Shown here piece by piece: positions 44,468 to 55,600 of a stretch of 64,000 nt of DNA (positions within the stretch are counted from its first letter, which is position 1; every line of letters begins with the position of its first letter). Location of the stretch: contig CAJTFG010000001.1 in assembly GCA_910575705.1 (NCBI GenBank), positions 745,217-809,216 on the forward strand. The letters are read 5' to 3'. A model generated the notes under the pieces. That model had not been told where the DNA came from and searched no databases. It saw only the letters and a list, made by a program, of their open reading frames with translations. Made by a program: the position numbers and the translations under genes. The DNA is from Erysipelotrichales bacterium (lineage in GTDB: Bacteria; Bacillota_I; Bacilli_A; Erysipelotrichales; Erysipelotrichaceae).

Positions 44468-45295
44468 GTTTTAGTGTTGTGTTATTTTGAATGGTTCCAA
44501 AACATGCCAACCTTTTTGTATGTAATAATGCAGGTTTTAGTGTTGTGTTATTTTGAATGGTTCCAAAACATCGATCAGCATACCCTGAATAAAGTCTTTG
44601 TTTTAGTGTTGTGTTATTTTGAATGGTTCCAAAACTCAAATAGAAAGATGGAGACAATGGTGGGAGTTTTAGTGTTGTGTTATTTTGAATGGTTCCAAAA
44701 CCGGACAGCTGCGTCTGCTGGCTCACGATACGTTTTAGTGTTGTGTTATTTTGAATGGTTTCAAAACCCCTCTTCTTAGATTGTGGGATGGGCAAAAGTT
44801 TTAGTGTTGTGTTATTTTGAATGGTTCCAAAACTGAATTCGAAGTTGAAAGCTTCACAGGCTGGTTTTAGTGTTGTGTTATTTTGAATGGTTCCAAAACG
44901 ATGCCGCCTGGTTCATGTCTTTGCCTGAAGTTTTAGTGTTGTGTTATTTTGAATGGTTCCAAAACACTGGATGGCGGCAGGAGAGCTCGTTGACGGTTTT
45001 AGTGTTGTGTTATTTTGAATGGTTCCAAAACATAACACAATATCCATTAACGGCGGAATGTGTTTTAGTGTTGTGTTATTTTGAATGGTTCCAAAACAAG
45101 TCTTGTCTTTGATGCTCGTTGTGATCAGTTTTAGTGTTGTGTTATTTTGAATGGTTCCAAAACCTCTCCGTTGCGCGCAAGAATATCTTGTTGGTTTTAG
45201 TGTTGTGTTATTTTGAATGGTTCCAAAACGATCAATCGCAAGAATCGGCATTCCGTAGTGTTTTAGTGTTGTGTTATTTTGAATAATATTAAAGT
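44468..45295 (+). CRISPR. CRISPR array, 13 repeats and 12 spacers
   Basis: The 36-base repeat begins GTTTTAGTGTTGTG and ends GAATGGTTCCAAAAC. Repeats start at 44468 and every 66 bases after that to 45260, so every spacer is exactly 30 bases. Repeat 5 (44732) has T for C near the end (GGTTTCAAAAC). The last repeat (45260) is degenerate after its first 25 bases, marking the leader-distal end. tracrRNA complementarity shows that the plus strand is the crRNA strand. I see no spacer matching elsewhere in this window. Confidence 0.98.
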
Positions 45296-45330
45296 ATATT
45301 CATTTTGTTAGGCAATATCATATAAAATAC

Positions 45331-45359
45331 TTGCATTTTTTATAGAAGCATATTAAAAT
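45331..45359 (+). promoter_or_regulatory. promoter of rplK-rplA
   Basis: TTGCAT (45331-45336) and TAAAAT (45354-45359) have a 17-base spacer. It lies 36 bases behind the CRISPR array, and no terminator is visible between them. Confidence 0.6.
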
Positions 45360-45389
45360 ACAAGAAGCCGCATTTTGATGTGGCCTTTC

Positions 45390-45431
45390 ATGCGTGGGAG
45401 AAGGTGCAGCCCTTCAATGAAACCACTGCAT
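45390..45431 (+). promoter_or_regulatory. probable L1-binding leader of rplK-rplA
   Basis: TGCGTGG and CCACTGCA close a hairpin with inner stem AAGG/CCTT, the asymmetric GGGAG side and CAATGAAA opposite. This resembles the ribosomal protein L1 site of rRNA and of L11 operon leaders, where L1 represses its own operon. A small GCCGCAT/ATGTGGC hairpin precedes it at 45367-45384. Confidence 0.5.
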
Positions 45432-45457
45432 AAGACAACAATTAGGAGGTGTGTCTT

Positions 45458-45874
45458 GTGAGCAAAAAAGTTGCAAAAGTTTGTAAGCTCCAGTTCCCTG
45501 CAGGAGGAGCAAAACCGGGACCTGCATTAGCATCTGCCGGAATCAACATGCCGCAGTTCTGTACTGCATTTAACGATGCGACAAAGGACCGTCATGGAGA
45601 TATGGTGCCGGTAATCATCACGGCATATGAAGACAAGAGTTTTGATTTTGTATTGAAGACGACGCCGGCTTCTATCATGATCAAGAAAGCTGCGAAGATT
45701 CAGAAGGCTTCCAGCAATCAGAAAGAGATCGCTGGGAAGATCACGGTAGATCAGCTGCGTGAGATCGCAGAATACAAAATGCCGGACTTGAACGCAAATG
45801 ATGTGGAAGCAGCGATGAAGATCATTGCTGGTACTGCTAGAAACATGGGCGTTGAAGTAGAAGGCTTTGAATAA
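45458..45874 (+). CDS. rplK: 50S ribosomal protein L11
   Basis: This 138-residue L11 of the GTPase-associated centre contains [30 protein letters not shown] and the C-terminal rRNA-binding domain ending [17 protein letters not shown] 45458 is the start, since AGGAGGTG lies 8 bases upstream and the protein then begins MSKKVAKV. nusG and secE, which usually precede rplK, are absent; the CRISPR locus is there instead. Confidence 0.97.
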   Translation: MSKKVAKVCKLQFPAGGAKPGPALASAGINMPQFCTAFNDATKDRHGDMVPVIITAYEDKSFDFVLKTTPASIMIKKAAKIQKASSNQKEIAGKITVDQLREIAEYKMPDLNANDVEAAMKIIAGTARNMGVEVEGFE

Positions 45875-45898
45875 GAAAGGGCGAAAGGTGAATAAATA

Positions 45899-46585
45899 AT
45901 GGCAAAAGTAGGAAAGAAATATGCTGAAGCTGCTAAAAAGATCGATCGCGCAAAAACTTATTCAATCGAAGAAGCAGTAGCATTAGCAAAAGAAGCGAGT
46001 TATGCGAAATTTGACGAGTCTGTTGAAGTTAGTTTTAAATTGAACGTAGACCCTCGTCATGCTGATCAGCAGATCCGCGGCGCATTGGTGCTTCCGCATG
46101 GGACCGGACGTACACAGAAAGTATGTGTTATCGCTCAAGGGCCGAAGGAACAGGAAGCGAAAGATGCCGGAGCTGATTTTGTCGGCGGAAAGGAATTGTT
46201 GGATCAGATCGCTAAAGGATGGTTTGATTTTGATGTTATCGTAGCCACTCCGAATATGATGGGAGAGCTTGGTAAATTAGGACGTGTTTTAGGGCCGAAG
46301 GGCTTGATGCCAAATCCAAAAACCGGCACGGTAACGATGGATGTTGCGAAAGCTGTTGAAGATATTAAAAAAGGTAAAGTAGAATACCGTGTTGATAAAG
46401 AAGGAAACATCAACCTGATGATCGGTAAAGTAAGCTTTGAAGACGCAAAGATCGCGGAAAACTTTAAAGCGATCTATAATACGATCGCCAAAGCTCGTCC
46501 GGTAGCTGTAAAAGGTACGTATATGAAGAATGTCGTGCTTTCTACGACGATGGGTCCCGGAATCAAGATCACGGTAGAAAAATAG
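45899..46585 (+). CDS. rplA: 50S ribosomal protein L1
   Basis: This 228-residue L1 stalk protein and translational repressor has [51 protein letters not shown] and the C-terminal [13 protein letters not shown]. It starts 24 bases after rplK with an AAAGGTG site. It likely represses the operon through the leader hairpin upstream of rplK. Confidence 0.97.
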   Translation: MAKVGKKYAEAAKKIDRAKTYSIEEAVALAKEASYAKFDESVEVSFKLNVDPRHADQQIRGALVLPHGTGRTQKVCVIAQGPKEQEAKDAGADFVGGKELLDQIAKGWFDFDVIVATPNMMGELGKLGRVLGPKGLMPNPKTGTVTMDVAKAVEDIKKGKVEYRVDKEGNINLMIGKVSFEDAKIAENFKAIYNTIAKARPVAVKGTYMKNVVLSTTMGPGIKITVEK

Positions 46586-46588
46586 TCT

Positions 46589-46617
46589 TTGACAAATACA
46601 GAAGAATTTTATAAAAT
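46589..46617 (+). promoter_or_regulatory. promoter of rplJ-rplL
   Basis: TTGACA (46589-46594) and TAAAAT (46612-46617) have a 17-base spacer, immediately behind rplA. Confidence 0.7.
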
Positions 46618-46636
46618 ACAGATGTTATCAATATAC

Positions 46637-46732
46637 CATAGACAGTAACGGCAGTAATGCTTAATCATGTTACCGAGGTAAGAAAGAATATACTACTTTC
46701 ACTCGCTTTGTCTATGCAGGCGAGTGTTTTTT
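46637..46732 (+). promoter_or_regulatory. ribosomal L10 leader with attenuator
   Basis: CATAGACA (46637-46644) pairs with TGTCTATG (46709-46716) to close the leader; the interior GTAACGG...GTTACCGAGG matches the L10 leader RNA. The 3' strand of that helix lies in the loop of a terminator CACTCGC/GCGAGTG plus T6 (46700-46732). The two folds exclude each other, so bound L10-L7/L12 complex can favour one of them. Confidence 0.8.
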
Positions 46733-46776
46733 ATACTCTGGTGTATTGTTACATATATATTCAGGAGGTGTGAACG

Positions 46777-47274
46777 ATGAACGAAGCGATCATCAATAGT
46801 AAAAAGGCTGTTGTCAGTGAAATTGCTGAAAAGATGAAACAGTCTGAATCAACTGTTGTAGTCGAATATCGCGGGCTTACCGTAGCGGAAGTCACAGAGC
46901 TTCGCCGCAATCTGCGTGCGGAAAACGTAGATTTCAAGGTGTATAAGAACTCTTTGGCACAGCGCGCTGCAGAAGAAGCGGGAATGACGGATCTGGCGAA
47001 AGACCTTGTTGGACCAAACGCGATTGCATTCGGTGGAGATGCTGTTGCTCCGGCTCGTGTTCTGGCAAAATTTGCGAAGGATCACGACAAACTGGTATTG
47101 AAGAGCGGTATCGTTGAAGGTAAGGTTGTGGATGCAGCTACCATCAAAGAACTGTCATCATTGCCGAACAGAGAAGGTATGCTGTCAATGCTGTTAAGCT
47201 GTCTGCAGTCACCGATCCGCGGTGTTGCATGCGCTGTTAAGGCAGTAGCTGACCAGAAAGAAGCAAATGCTTAA
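46777..47274 (+). CDS. rplJ: 50S ribosomal protein L10
   Basis: This 165-residue stalk base protein anchors L7/L12 dimers. It has [41 protein letters not shown] and a C-terminal helix for L7/L12 binding. AGGAGGTG precedes ATG by 6 bases. The L10 leader upstream gives autogenous control. Confidence 0.96.
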   Translation: MNEAIINSKKAVVSEIAEKMKQSESTVVVEYRGLTVAEVTELRRNLRAENVDFKVYKNSLAQRAAEEAGMTDLAKDLVGPNAIAFGGDAVAPARVLAKFAKDHDKLVLKSGIVEGKVVDAATIKELSSLPNREGMLSMLLSCLQSPIRGVACAVKAVADQKEANA

Positions 47275-47299
47275 TTACATGTAATAGGAGGACATAACC

Positions 47300-47674
47300 A
47301 TGGCTAAGTTAAAAATTGAAGATATCTTATCTCATTTAGAAGAATCCAGTATTTTGGAATTGAAGGAACTCGTAGAAGCGATCGAAGAAAAATTCGGTGT
47401 TACGGCTGCCGCACCGGTTGCTGTAGCTGCTGCTGCTGATGCTGGCGCTGCTGCAGAAGGACCAAGTGAAGTAACCGTTACTTTGACAGACGTAGGTGGA
47501 ACGAAAGTTGCCGTTATTAAGGCAGTACGTGAGATCACTGGTCTTGGATTGGTTGATGCTAAGGGATTGGTTGACAAAGTGCCTAGCGTGATCAAAGAAA
47601 ACGTAAAACCGGAAGAAGCAGAAGAAATCAAGAAGAAATTGATGGATGCTGGTGCTTCTGTAGAAGTTAAATAA
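47300..47674 (+). CDS. rplL: 50S ribosomal protein L7/L12
   Basis: This 124-residue stalk protein recruits translation factors. It has an N-terminal dimerisation helix pair, an Ala-rich hinge ([19 protein letters not shown]) and a C-terminal domain with [33 protein letters not shown] lies upstream. A terminator follows. Confidence 0.97.
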   Translation: MAKLKIEDILSHLEESSILELKELVEAIEEKFGVTAAAPVAVAAAADAGAAAEGPSEVTVTLTDVGGTKVAVIKAVREITGLGLVDAKGLVDKVPSVIKENVKPEEAEEIKKKLMDAGASVEVK

Positions 47675-47696
47675 TCAACCTGCTGAATGAAAAAAC

Positions 47697-47718
47697 GAAA
47701 AGCCGAAAGGCTTTTTGT
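47697..47718 (+). terminator. terminator after rplL
   Basis: AAAAGCC-GAAA-GGCTTTTT is a tetraloop hairpin with a short T tail. Confidence 0.85.
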
Positions 47719-47741
47719 CACCTGATAAAGGATGTGTCGCT

Positions 47742-48344
47742 ATGAATCATTATTTCACAGACAATCGTCATTTAAAAGAAAACCGGAAGGAACTGTCTTT
47801 CCGGTTTTGGTGTTTTACCTGTACGTTTGTTACCGATAACGGTGTGTTTTCGAAAGACGCTGTCGATTATGGAACGAGAGCGCTTCTAAACACCGTACAT
47901 GAACATGGACAGATGGGAAATTCTGTTTTGGATATCGGCTGCGGTTACGGTGTCATCGGTATCGTTTTAAAGAAAGAATTTCCGCATGCGGATGTCACGA
48001 TGGTGGATGTCAATCCCCGTGCTTTACAGCTTGCGAAGGAAAATGCCGTGCGTAATCAGGTATCTGTGAATGTTTTAGAATCGGATGGGTATGAAAATTT
48101 AGAGGGAAGTATGTTTACAGACATCGTGACTAACCCGCCGATTCGTGCCGGGAAGGCAGTGATTTATAAAATGTTTGAAGAGGCGTACGATCATTTGGAA
48201 GAGGACGGTGCACTCTGGGTAGTCATACGTAAAGCGCAGGGTGCGCTGAGCGCAAAAGCAAAGATAGAAAGTGTCTTTGGCAATTGTGAGATCGTACATA
48301 GAGATAAAGGATATTTTGTTTTGAAAAGCGTAAAAAGGAATTGA
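47742..48344 (+). CDS. class I SAM methyltransferase, RsmC-like (YbxB)
   Basis: This 200-residue rRNA guanine-N2 methyltransferase-like protein has the start MNHYFTDNRHLKENRKELSF, SAM motif I LDIGCGYGVIGIVL, and the substrate motif NPPIRAGK typical of RsmC/RlmG-type enzymes. It corresponds in position and sequence to B. subtilis ybxB between rplL and rpoB. ATG 47742 has AAAGGATG upstream; the frame extends further but without support. The target in the ribosome is inferred only from the family. Confidence 0.87.
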   Translation: MNHYFTDNRHLKENRKELSFRFWCFTCTFVTDNGVFSKDAVDYGTRALLNTVHEHGQMGNSVLDIGCGYGVIGIVLKKEFPHADVTMVDVNPRALQLAKENAVRNQVSVNVLESDGYENLEGSMFTDIVTNPPIRAGKAVIYKMFEEAYDHLEEDGALWVVIRKAQGALSAKAKIESVFGNCEIVHRDKGYFVLKSVKRN

Positions 48345-48369
48345 CATCTTGACAGGTTGTTGATATTAT
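48341..48369 (+). promoter_or_regulatory. promoter of rpoBC
   Basis: TTGACA (48341-48346) and TATTAT (48364-48369) have a 17-base spacer. A second TTGACA at 48349-48354 and an overlapping TATAAT at 48367-48372 are misaligned alternatives. Confidence 0.65.
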
Positions 48370-48451
48370 AATAAATTGCATAATACTAAAATATTATAAT
48401 GGGTTTTTATGCCCTTAAAAAGGCATGAAACATAGAGAAAGGATGGCGTAC

Positions 48452-51400
48452 ATGGGCAACAAACAGCATTATCGTATGGTCGCTTCCGGTAAAAAGGCAG
48501 AGCGTCGCGACTATTCAAAAGTGAGCGGCAATCTGGAGCTTCCTAACCTTGTGGAAATTCAGACGGACTCTTTTGAATGGTTTAAAAACGAAGGTATCGA
48601 AGAAGTATTTAATGAGATCTACCCGATTACCAATTATGGCGGGAATATCAAGCTGAAGTACCTTGGGTATGAATTTTGCGAACCGAAATATTCTGCAGAA
48701 GAATCCCAGTTTCGTGAATGCAACTATGCAGCACCTCTGAAAGCGAAGATGGAGCTGGAAATAACCGACAATACAACAGGAGAGGTTATTAATAAATGGG
48801 AGGACGTCTTCTTGGGGGATTTCCCTTTGATGACAGAAACCGGAACGTTTATCATCAATGGAGCGGAACGTGTTATCGTTTCGCAGATTGTGCGTTCTCC
48901 GGGTGCGTACTTTTCAACCGGTTATGAAGAAAAGACCGGAAAGGTATCGTATGCTTGTGAATTGATTCCTAGCCGCGGTACTTGGCTGGAATTCATGACG
49001 GAGATGAAGAAGACCGCTTCCGGCAGACTGATGAGCGTCAGCATTGACCGCAAGCGTAAGCTGCTGTCCTCTATTTTGTTTAAGGCATTAGGTATGTCTA
49101 TCGATCTGGATAAGAATATCGATGCGTTTGATACGACACAGATCAAGACGTTCCTTTCTGCAATGGGAAGAAATTTGATCGCGGATGTAGCACAGGATGA
49201 TGAAAAACGTGAATTTATGGATCTTTATCTGACGATGTTTACATCTTATTTCGGCAAGTATGAAGAAGTGGAACATACATTGCTGAATGATAAGGTAAAG
49301 ACGACGCAGGAAGCATTGCTTTCTATATATGAAAATCAGCGTTCTGATGAGATCCCGACGCTGGATGGCTCCATTACCTTGATGAATGCGAAGTTTTTTG
49401 ATCCACGCCGTTATGACCTGACGAAAGCAGGGCGTTTTAAGCTGCGCAAAAAGCTGAATGCGATTAATCGTACGGAAAATAATTATCTGGCACAGGATAT
49501 TTTGACCGCTGATGGTAAAGTGTTTATGAAGAGCGGCAAGATGATCCGCCGTGATGAACGCAATGAGCTGCGCAAAGAGTTGGAAAAAGGCGTGCATGTT
49601 TATGCGTTCCCATGCAATCCGTTGTTCCAGCATGAAGATCCGGTAGAAGTGCCGACATCTTATCATTTAGGACTTGTTGGACGTGTCCTGGCTTGTGATG
49701 TAGAGTTAAAAAATAAGACTTTGGATAAAGGCACTGTACTGATGGAAGCCGATGTAAAAGCGATAAAAAAGGAAATGGAAAAGATTTCTGTGCAGGGTGG
49801 CGTTATCGCAAAAGCGGTGACCTTGACAGAAGATAATATGCACGCTGTTTTGAACTTTGGGCAGCATTTATATACCTTGTCTCGCATTACGAGTGAGCAT
49901 GAGGATCTGAAGGATGCGGATGGAGAACTGCTCTGTGAAGGATTTGTTCCTCGTCATCGTCCGGAGGCATTGCGTGCGGATGCTTTAGAGATGATAAAGA
50001 ACACGGTGCGCTCCGGAAAAGAAGTAACTGTATGGTTGGTTGGAGCCGCAGTGCAGGAATTGCTCGTTCGCGGTGAAAACAGCGATGCTGTTGTCAAGAT
50101 CATCGGTAACGATCCATTTGCGAATAAGAATACGATTACGATTTCCGACATTTATGCTCTGTATTCTTATAATCTGAATATTATGGAAGATGTTGGCGAT
50201 ACCGATGATATCGATATGCTTGGAAACCGTCGTATCCGTTCTGTCGGGGAACTCGTTCAAAATCAATTCCGTATCGGATTGAGCCGTATGGAGCGAGTCG
50301 TAAAAGAACGTATGTCTATCGCAGAGATTACGACGCTGACGCCAAAGAAATTGACGAACATACGTCCATTGACGGCTGCTATCAAAGAGTTTTTCTCCAG
50401 CTCCCAGCTGTCACAGTTTATGGATCAGCAGAATCCGCTGGCAGAGTTGACAAACAAACGTCGTATATCTGCCTTAGGACCTGGCGGTCTGTCACGTGAG
50501 CGCGCAGGATTTGAAGTGCGTGACGTACATAGTTCTCACTATGGAAGAATATGCCCGATCGAAACGCCGGAAGGTCCGAATATCGGTTTGATATCCAACC
50601 TTACTTCTTATGGTAAGATCAATGAATACGGATTTATTCAGACGCCGTATCGAATTGTAGATAAAGACGGTAACGTGAAGGATGAAGCGGTCTATCTTTC
50701 TGCCGATGAAGAAGCGGATTATGTTATCGCTCAGGCTAATGAGGTTATCGATGGAAAGCTTGTCAACGATCGTGTTGTCGCACGTTTAAACGGTGATACG
50801 ATCATTGCGAAACGCGAAGAGGTGGAGCTGGCAGACGTCAGTCCAAAACAGATCGTTTCTGTCGCGACAGCTTGTGTACCGTTCTTGGAAAACGACGATG
50901 CTTCACGTGCCTTGATGGGTGCGAACATGCAGCGTCAGGCAGTACCTTTGCTGGATCCTCATTCTCCATATGTAGGAACTGGTATTGAATATAAGATCGC
51001 GAAGGACAGCGGTGTTGGTATCGTCGCGAAAGCGGACGGTGTTGTGGAATATGTCGATTCACAGCGCATCGTCGTTGCGGAAGCAGAAGGAAAGCGTACA
51101 TATAATGTGCGTAAATTCCAGCGTTCCAATGCCAGCACGAGCATCAATCAGCGTCCGATCGTATCCAAAGGGGAGAAGATCGAAAAGGGAGATATCCTCG
51201 CAGATGGTCCGTCTATGGAAAAAGGGGAACTGGCTTTAGGACAAAACGTTACGATTGCTTATATGACATGGTATGGTTACAACTATGAGGATGCCATCAT
51301 TATGAGCGAACGTCTTGTACGAGATGATGTGTATACTTCTATCCATATCGAAGAATATGATATCGATTGCCGTGAGACGAAGCTGGGACCGGAGGAGATT

Positions 51401-52642
51401 ACGAGAGATATTCCGAATGTTTCCGAGGCAGCCTGTCGTAATTTGGACGCTAACGGTATCATCATGGTTGGTGCTGAGGTGCAGGAAGGCGATATCCTAG
51501 TCGGTAAGGTAACACCGAAAGGCCAGAGTGAAGTATCTCCGGAAGAAAAGCTGTTATTGGCGATCTTCGGTGAAAAATCACGTGAAGTGCGTGATAATTC
51601 TTTGAAAGTTCCGCATGGCGGTGCCGGTATCGTGCATTCTATCCGTGTTTTCAAAAGAAGTGAAGGACATGAATTACCGCCGGGAGTCAATGAAACGATC
51701 AAAGTATATATCGTTCAGAAACGTAAGATCTCCGAAGGGGATAAGATGGCAGGACGCCATGGTAACAAAGGTGTCATTTCCAAGATCCTGCCGGTTGAGG
51801 ATATGCCATATATGCCAAACGGCGATTCTGTCGATATCATGCTGAATCCGTTTGGTGTACCGTCTCGTATGAACATCGGTCAGGTTCTGGAGATTCATCT
51901 GGGCTTTGCGGCTAAGAAATTGGGTGTGAAGTTTGCGACTCCGGTATTTGATGGTATCAATAATGAAGAACTTCAAGATATCATGAAAGAAGCCGGCATG
52001 ACGAAAGACGGGAAGACGATCTTATACGATGGACGTACAGGAGAGCCGTTTGATGAACGTATCTCTGTAGGTGTTATGTATATGATCAAGCTCGCGCACA
52101 TGGTAGACGATAAGCTGCATGCGCGTGCAACCGGACCATATTCTCTTGTTACGCAGCAGCCATTGGGCGGTAAGGCGCAAAACGGCGGTCAACGTTTCGG
52201 AGAGATGGAAGTATGGGCATTGGAAGCCTATGGAGCCGCTCATACGCTGCAGGAGATCCTGACGGTAAAATCGGATGATATTATCGGGCGTACGAAGACA
52301 TATGAAGCTATTATCAAAGGGAAGGATATTCCGGAACCGGGAATCCCGGAATCTTTCCGTGTCTTGAAGCATGAACTGCAGGCCTTGGCTATCGATGTGA
52401 AAATGTTGGATGAAGAAGGCAATGAAGTCGATTTGAAAAAGAACGACGGAGAAGAAGCCACTGCGCTTCCGCCGATTCAGCATCCGATCTTGGAACAGGA
52501 AGCGGATAAGGAATTAGACGCTGCGATTGATGAAGAGTTAAACAAAGAAATCGATGATATAGAAGAAGCAGATGATGAGGAATTACCAGAAGAAGTTCTT
52601 TTGGAAGAAGAACTTCTGGACGATGAAGAGAAGGAGGCGTAA
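48452..52642 (+). CDS. rpoB: DNA-directed RNA polymerase subunit beta
   Basis: This 1396-residue catalytic subunit of RNA polymerase is complete, from [21 protein letters not shown] to the [11 protein letters not shown] and [28 protein letters not shown] motifs, with an acidic C-terminal tail. The rifampicin region [20 protein letters not shown] has Asn668 at the position of E. coli His526. ATG 48452 is chosen because AAAGGA lies upstream and [10 protein letters not shown] is a normal start; ATG 48425 is an alternative. rpoC follows 3 bases later. Confidence 0.97.
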   Translation: MGNKQHYRMVASGKKAERRDYSKVSGNLELPNLVEIQTDSFEWFKNEGIEEVFNEIYPITNYGGNIKLKYLGYEFCEPKYSAEESQFRECNYAAPLKAKMELEITDNTTGEVINKWEDVFLGDFPLMTETGTFIINGAERVIVSQIVRSPGAYFSTGYEEKTGKVSYACELIPSRGTWLEFMTEMKKTASGRLMSVSIDRKRKLLSSILFKALGMSIDLDKNIDAFDTTQIKTFLSAMGRNLIADVAQDDEKREFMDLYLTMFTSYFGKYEEVEHTLLNDKVKTTQEALLSIYENQRSDEIPTLDGSITLMNAKFFDPRRYDLTKAGRFKLRKKLNAINRTENNYLAQDILTADGKVFMKSGKMIRRDERNELRKELEKGVHVYAFPCNPLFQHEDPVEVPTSYHLGLVGRVLACDVELKNKTLDKGTVLMEADVKAIKKEMEKISVQGGVIAKAVTLTEDNMHAVLNFGQHLYTLSRITSEHEDLKDADGELLCEGFVPRHRPEALRADALEMIKNTVRSGKEVTVWLVGAAVQELLVRGENSDAVVKIIGNDPFANKNTITISDIYALYSYNLNIMEDVGDTDDIDMLGNRRIRSVGELVQNQFRIGLSRMERVVKERMSIAEITTLTPKKLTNIRPLTAAIKEFFSSSQLSQFMDQQNPLAELTNKRRISALGPGGLSRERAGFEVRDVHSSHYGRICPIETPEGPNIGLISNLTSYGKINEYGFIQTPYRIVDKDGNVKDEAVYLSADEEADYVIAQANEVIDGKLVNDRVVARLNGDTIIAKREEVELADVSPKQIVSVATACVPFLENDDASRALMGANMQRQAVPLLDPHSPYVGTGIEYKIAKDSGVGIVAKADGVVEYVDSQRIVVAEAEGKRTYNVRKFQRSNASTSINQRPIVSKGEKIEKGDILADGPSMEKGELALGQNVTIAYMTWYGYNYEDAIIMSERLVRDDVYTSIHIEEYDIDCRETKLGPEEITRDIPNVSEAACRNLDANGIIMVGAEVQEGDILVGKVTPKGQSEVSPEEKLLLAIFGEKSREVRDNSLKVPHGGAGIVHSIRVFKRSEGHELPPGVNETIKVYIVQKRKISEGDKMAGRHGNKGVISKILPVEDMPYMPNGDSVDIMLNPFGVPSRMNIGQVLEIHLGFAAKKLGVKFATPVFDGINNEELQDIMKEAGMTKDGKTILYDGRTGEPFDERISVGVMYMIKLAHMVDDKLHARATGPYSLVTQQPLGGKAQNGGQRFGEMEVWALEAYGAAHTLQEILTVKSDDIIGRTKTYEAIIKGKDIPEPGIPESFRVLKHELQALAIDVKMLDEEGNEVDLKKNDGEEATALPPIQHPILEQEADKELDAAIDEELNKEIDDIEEADDEELPEEVLLEEELLDDEEKEA

Positions 52643-52645
52643 ACC

Positions 52646-55600
52646 ATGAGTGTAAACAATTTTGCCTCAATTCAGGTAAGTCTGGCTTCTCCGGAGAGGA
52701 TCCATGAGTGGAGTTACGGAGAAGTAAAGAAGCCGGAAACGATCAACTATCGTTCGCAAAAGCCGGAACGTGACGGATTGTTCTGCGAACGTATTTTCGG
52801 ACCTAGCAAGGACTGGGAATGCTATTGCGGTAAGTATAAAAAGGTGCGTTATAAAGGTGTCGTATGTGATCGCTGTGGGGTTGAGATCACCAAATCCAGC
52901 GTTCGCCGTGAACGCATGGGACATATCGAACTGGCTGCACCAGTAGCGCATATATGGTATTTGCGCGGAATTCCCAGCCGTATGGCACTGTTGTTGGATG
53001 TTACACCGAAACAGCTGGAAGAAGTTGTCTATTTCGTTTCCTGGATCGTAACGGATCCCGGAGATACGAAGCTGGCATATAAGCAGATATTGTCAGAAAA
53101 GGAATATCGTGAGAATGTTGCGATCTACGGACCGGGCAGCTTTAAGGCACAAACGGGTGCGGAAGCCGCTAAAACGCTTTTGGAAGAATGCGATCTGGAA
53201 GCGGAATATGCAAAAATTCAGGAAGAACTGAAAACGGCGAACGGTGAAAAGCGCAAGAAGCTGATCAAGCGTTTGGATACGGTGGAAGCATTCCGCAATT
53301 CCGATAACAAACCGGAATGGATGGTATTGAGCGTGATACCGGTGATTCCGCCTGATCTGCGTCCGATGCTGCAGCTGGATGGCGGTCGCTTTGCGACAAG
53401 TGATCTGAACGATTTATATCGCCGTGTCATTACCCGCAATAACCGTTTGAAAAAGCTGTTAGAGCTGGGAACGCCGGCCATCATCGTACAAAACGAAAAG
53501 CGTATGCTGCAGGAAGCCGTCGATGCGTTGATTGATAACGGCCGTCGTTCTAAACCGATTACCGGCGCCGGCGGACGGGCACTGAAATCACTGTCTCACT
53601 CGCTGAAAGGAAAACAGGGACGTTTTCGTCAGAATCTGCTTGGAAAACGTGTCGATTTTTCCGGACGCTCCGTTATTGCAGTAGGACCGGATCTGAAAAT
53701 GTATCAGTGCGGTATTCCGCGAGAGATGGCAATACAGCTATTTAAGCCATTTGTTATCAACGAAATTGTGAATCGTGAGATCGCATCCAATCCGAAGACA
53801 GCAGAAAAGCTGATCGATCGCTTGGATCCTCGCGTTTGGGATATTGTAGAAGAAGTTATCGACGGGTATCCGGTTCTTATGAACCGTGCGCCTACATTGC
53901 ACCGTCTGGGTATTCAGGCATTTAAACCGAAGCTGGTAGAAGGGCGTGCGATCCGTTTGCATCCGCTTGTATGTACGGCGTTTAACGCTGACTTTGACGG
54001 TGACCAGATGGCTGTCCATGTGCCGCTGAGTGAAGAAGCGAGAGCGGAAGCGTTGATCATGATGCTTGGTTCTAACAACATTCTCGGCCCTAAGGACGGA
54101 AAACCGATCGTTACGCCTTCTCAGGACATGGTTATGGGAAATTTCTATCTGACCATGGAAGAAACGGCGGAAGAATTCCGCAAGGAAGCGGAAAAATACC
54201 GTTCGGTTGATTGCGAAGAGGTTGCCAAGATGTGGGATGATTTCGCTGATCATGAAGGCCATGTGTATTATGATCTGAATGAGATCATGATGGCTTATGA
54301 AACAAAGCAGGTACATCTGCATTCACGCATTGCGGTATTAGCGGGAAGTTTGAAGAAAACAAGCTTTACGGAAGAACAGAATCATCAGTATCTGATGACG
54401 ACAGTCGGTAAGATCATCTATAACAATATGTTCCCTGCGGATTTCCCTTATTTGAATGAGATCAGCGCAGCGAATTTTGAAGCTACGCCGGATAAATACT
54501 TCCTGCCGATGGGAAGCAACGTCAAGGAAGCTATTCAAAATCTTCCAGTCGTGCCAGCATTCAAGAAAAAAGATTTGGGAAAAGTTATCGGAGAAGTGTT
54601 TAAGCGCTATTCTACCGAAAAGACATCCGAGATCTTGGATGAGATCAAAGACATGGGATTTAAGTATTCTACCGTAGCCGGTATTACGGTCTCTTTGGCC
54701 GATATCGAAGTTGCGCCGAATAAGCAAAACCATGTTGATTACGGTAAACAAAAAGCCGAAGAATTGAAGAAACTGCGCAATAAAGGAAAATTGACGATGC
54801 AGGAATGGGAACGTCACCTTAACAAGCTTTGGGCGGATGTAAAAGATGATATTGCCGAAGAGCTTTTGAATTCTTTGGAACGCAAAAATCCGATCAATAT
54901 GATGGCGCGCTCCGGAGCACGTGGTAATACGTCTAACTTTACTCAGTTAGCCGGTATGCGTGGATTGATGGCAAAGCCGAGTCAGTCGAAGTCTGCAAAA
55001 GGCGGCTATTCCCCTAGCATTATCGAGGTTCCGATCTATTCTTGTTTCCGTGAAGGACTGAATGTGTCTGAGTTCTTTATTTCCACGCACGGTGTGCGAA
55101 AAGGGCTGACGGATACCGCTTTGAAAACCGCAGAATCCGGATATTTGACACGCCGATTGGTAGATGTTGCGCAAGACGTTATCGTAAAACAGGAAGACTG
55201 TGGTACCGATAAGGGATATTGGGTAGAAGCGATCATCGACCGTAAGACGAATACGGTGATCGAAAGCTTGTATGACCGTCTTGTCGGACGCTACAGCAAG
55301 CAGCAGGTCATCGATCCGAAGACGAATGAAGTCATCATAGAATCCGATGAGTTTATGAATGAAGAGATCGCAAAACGGATCGAAGATGCTGGTATTGAAG
55401 GTATGTATATACGAAGTGCCTTTACATGTCGTTCCGTTTACGGTGTCTGCAAGAAATGCTATGGCCGCAATATGGCGACCGGCAAAGATGTAGAAGTCGG
55501 AGAAGCTGTCGGAATTATGGCTGCTCAGTCTATTGGAGAGCCTGGTACGCAGCTGACCATGCGTACGTTCCACACCGGTGGTGTTGCGAGCGCAGACGGC

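Noticed and set aside
44402-45251. Long frames across the array on both strands with a repeated LVLCYFEWFQN or FGTIQNNTTLK unit
   Set aside because: The 66-base period is divisible by 3, so frames stay open through the CRISPR repeats. They are artefacts of the array, not proteins.
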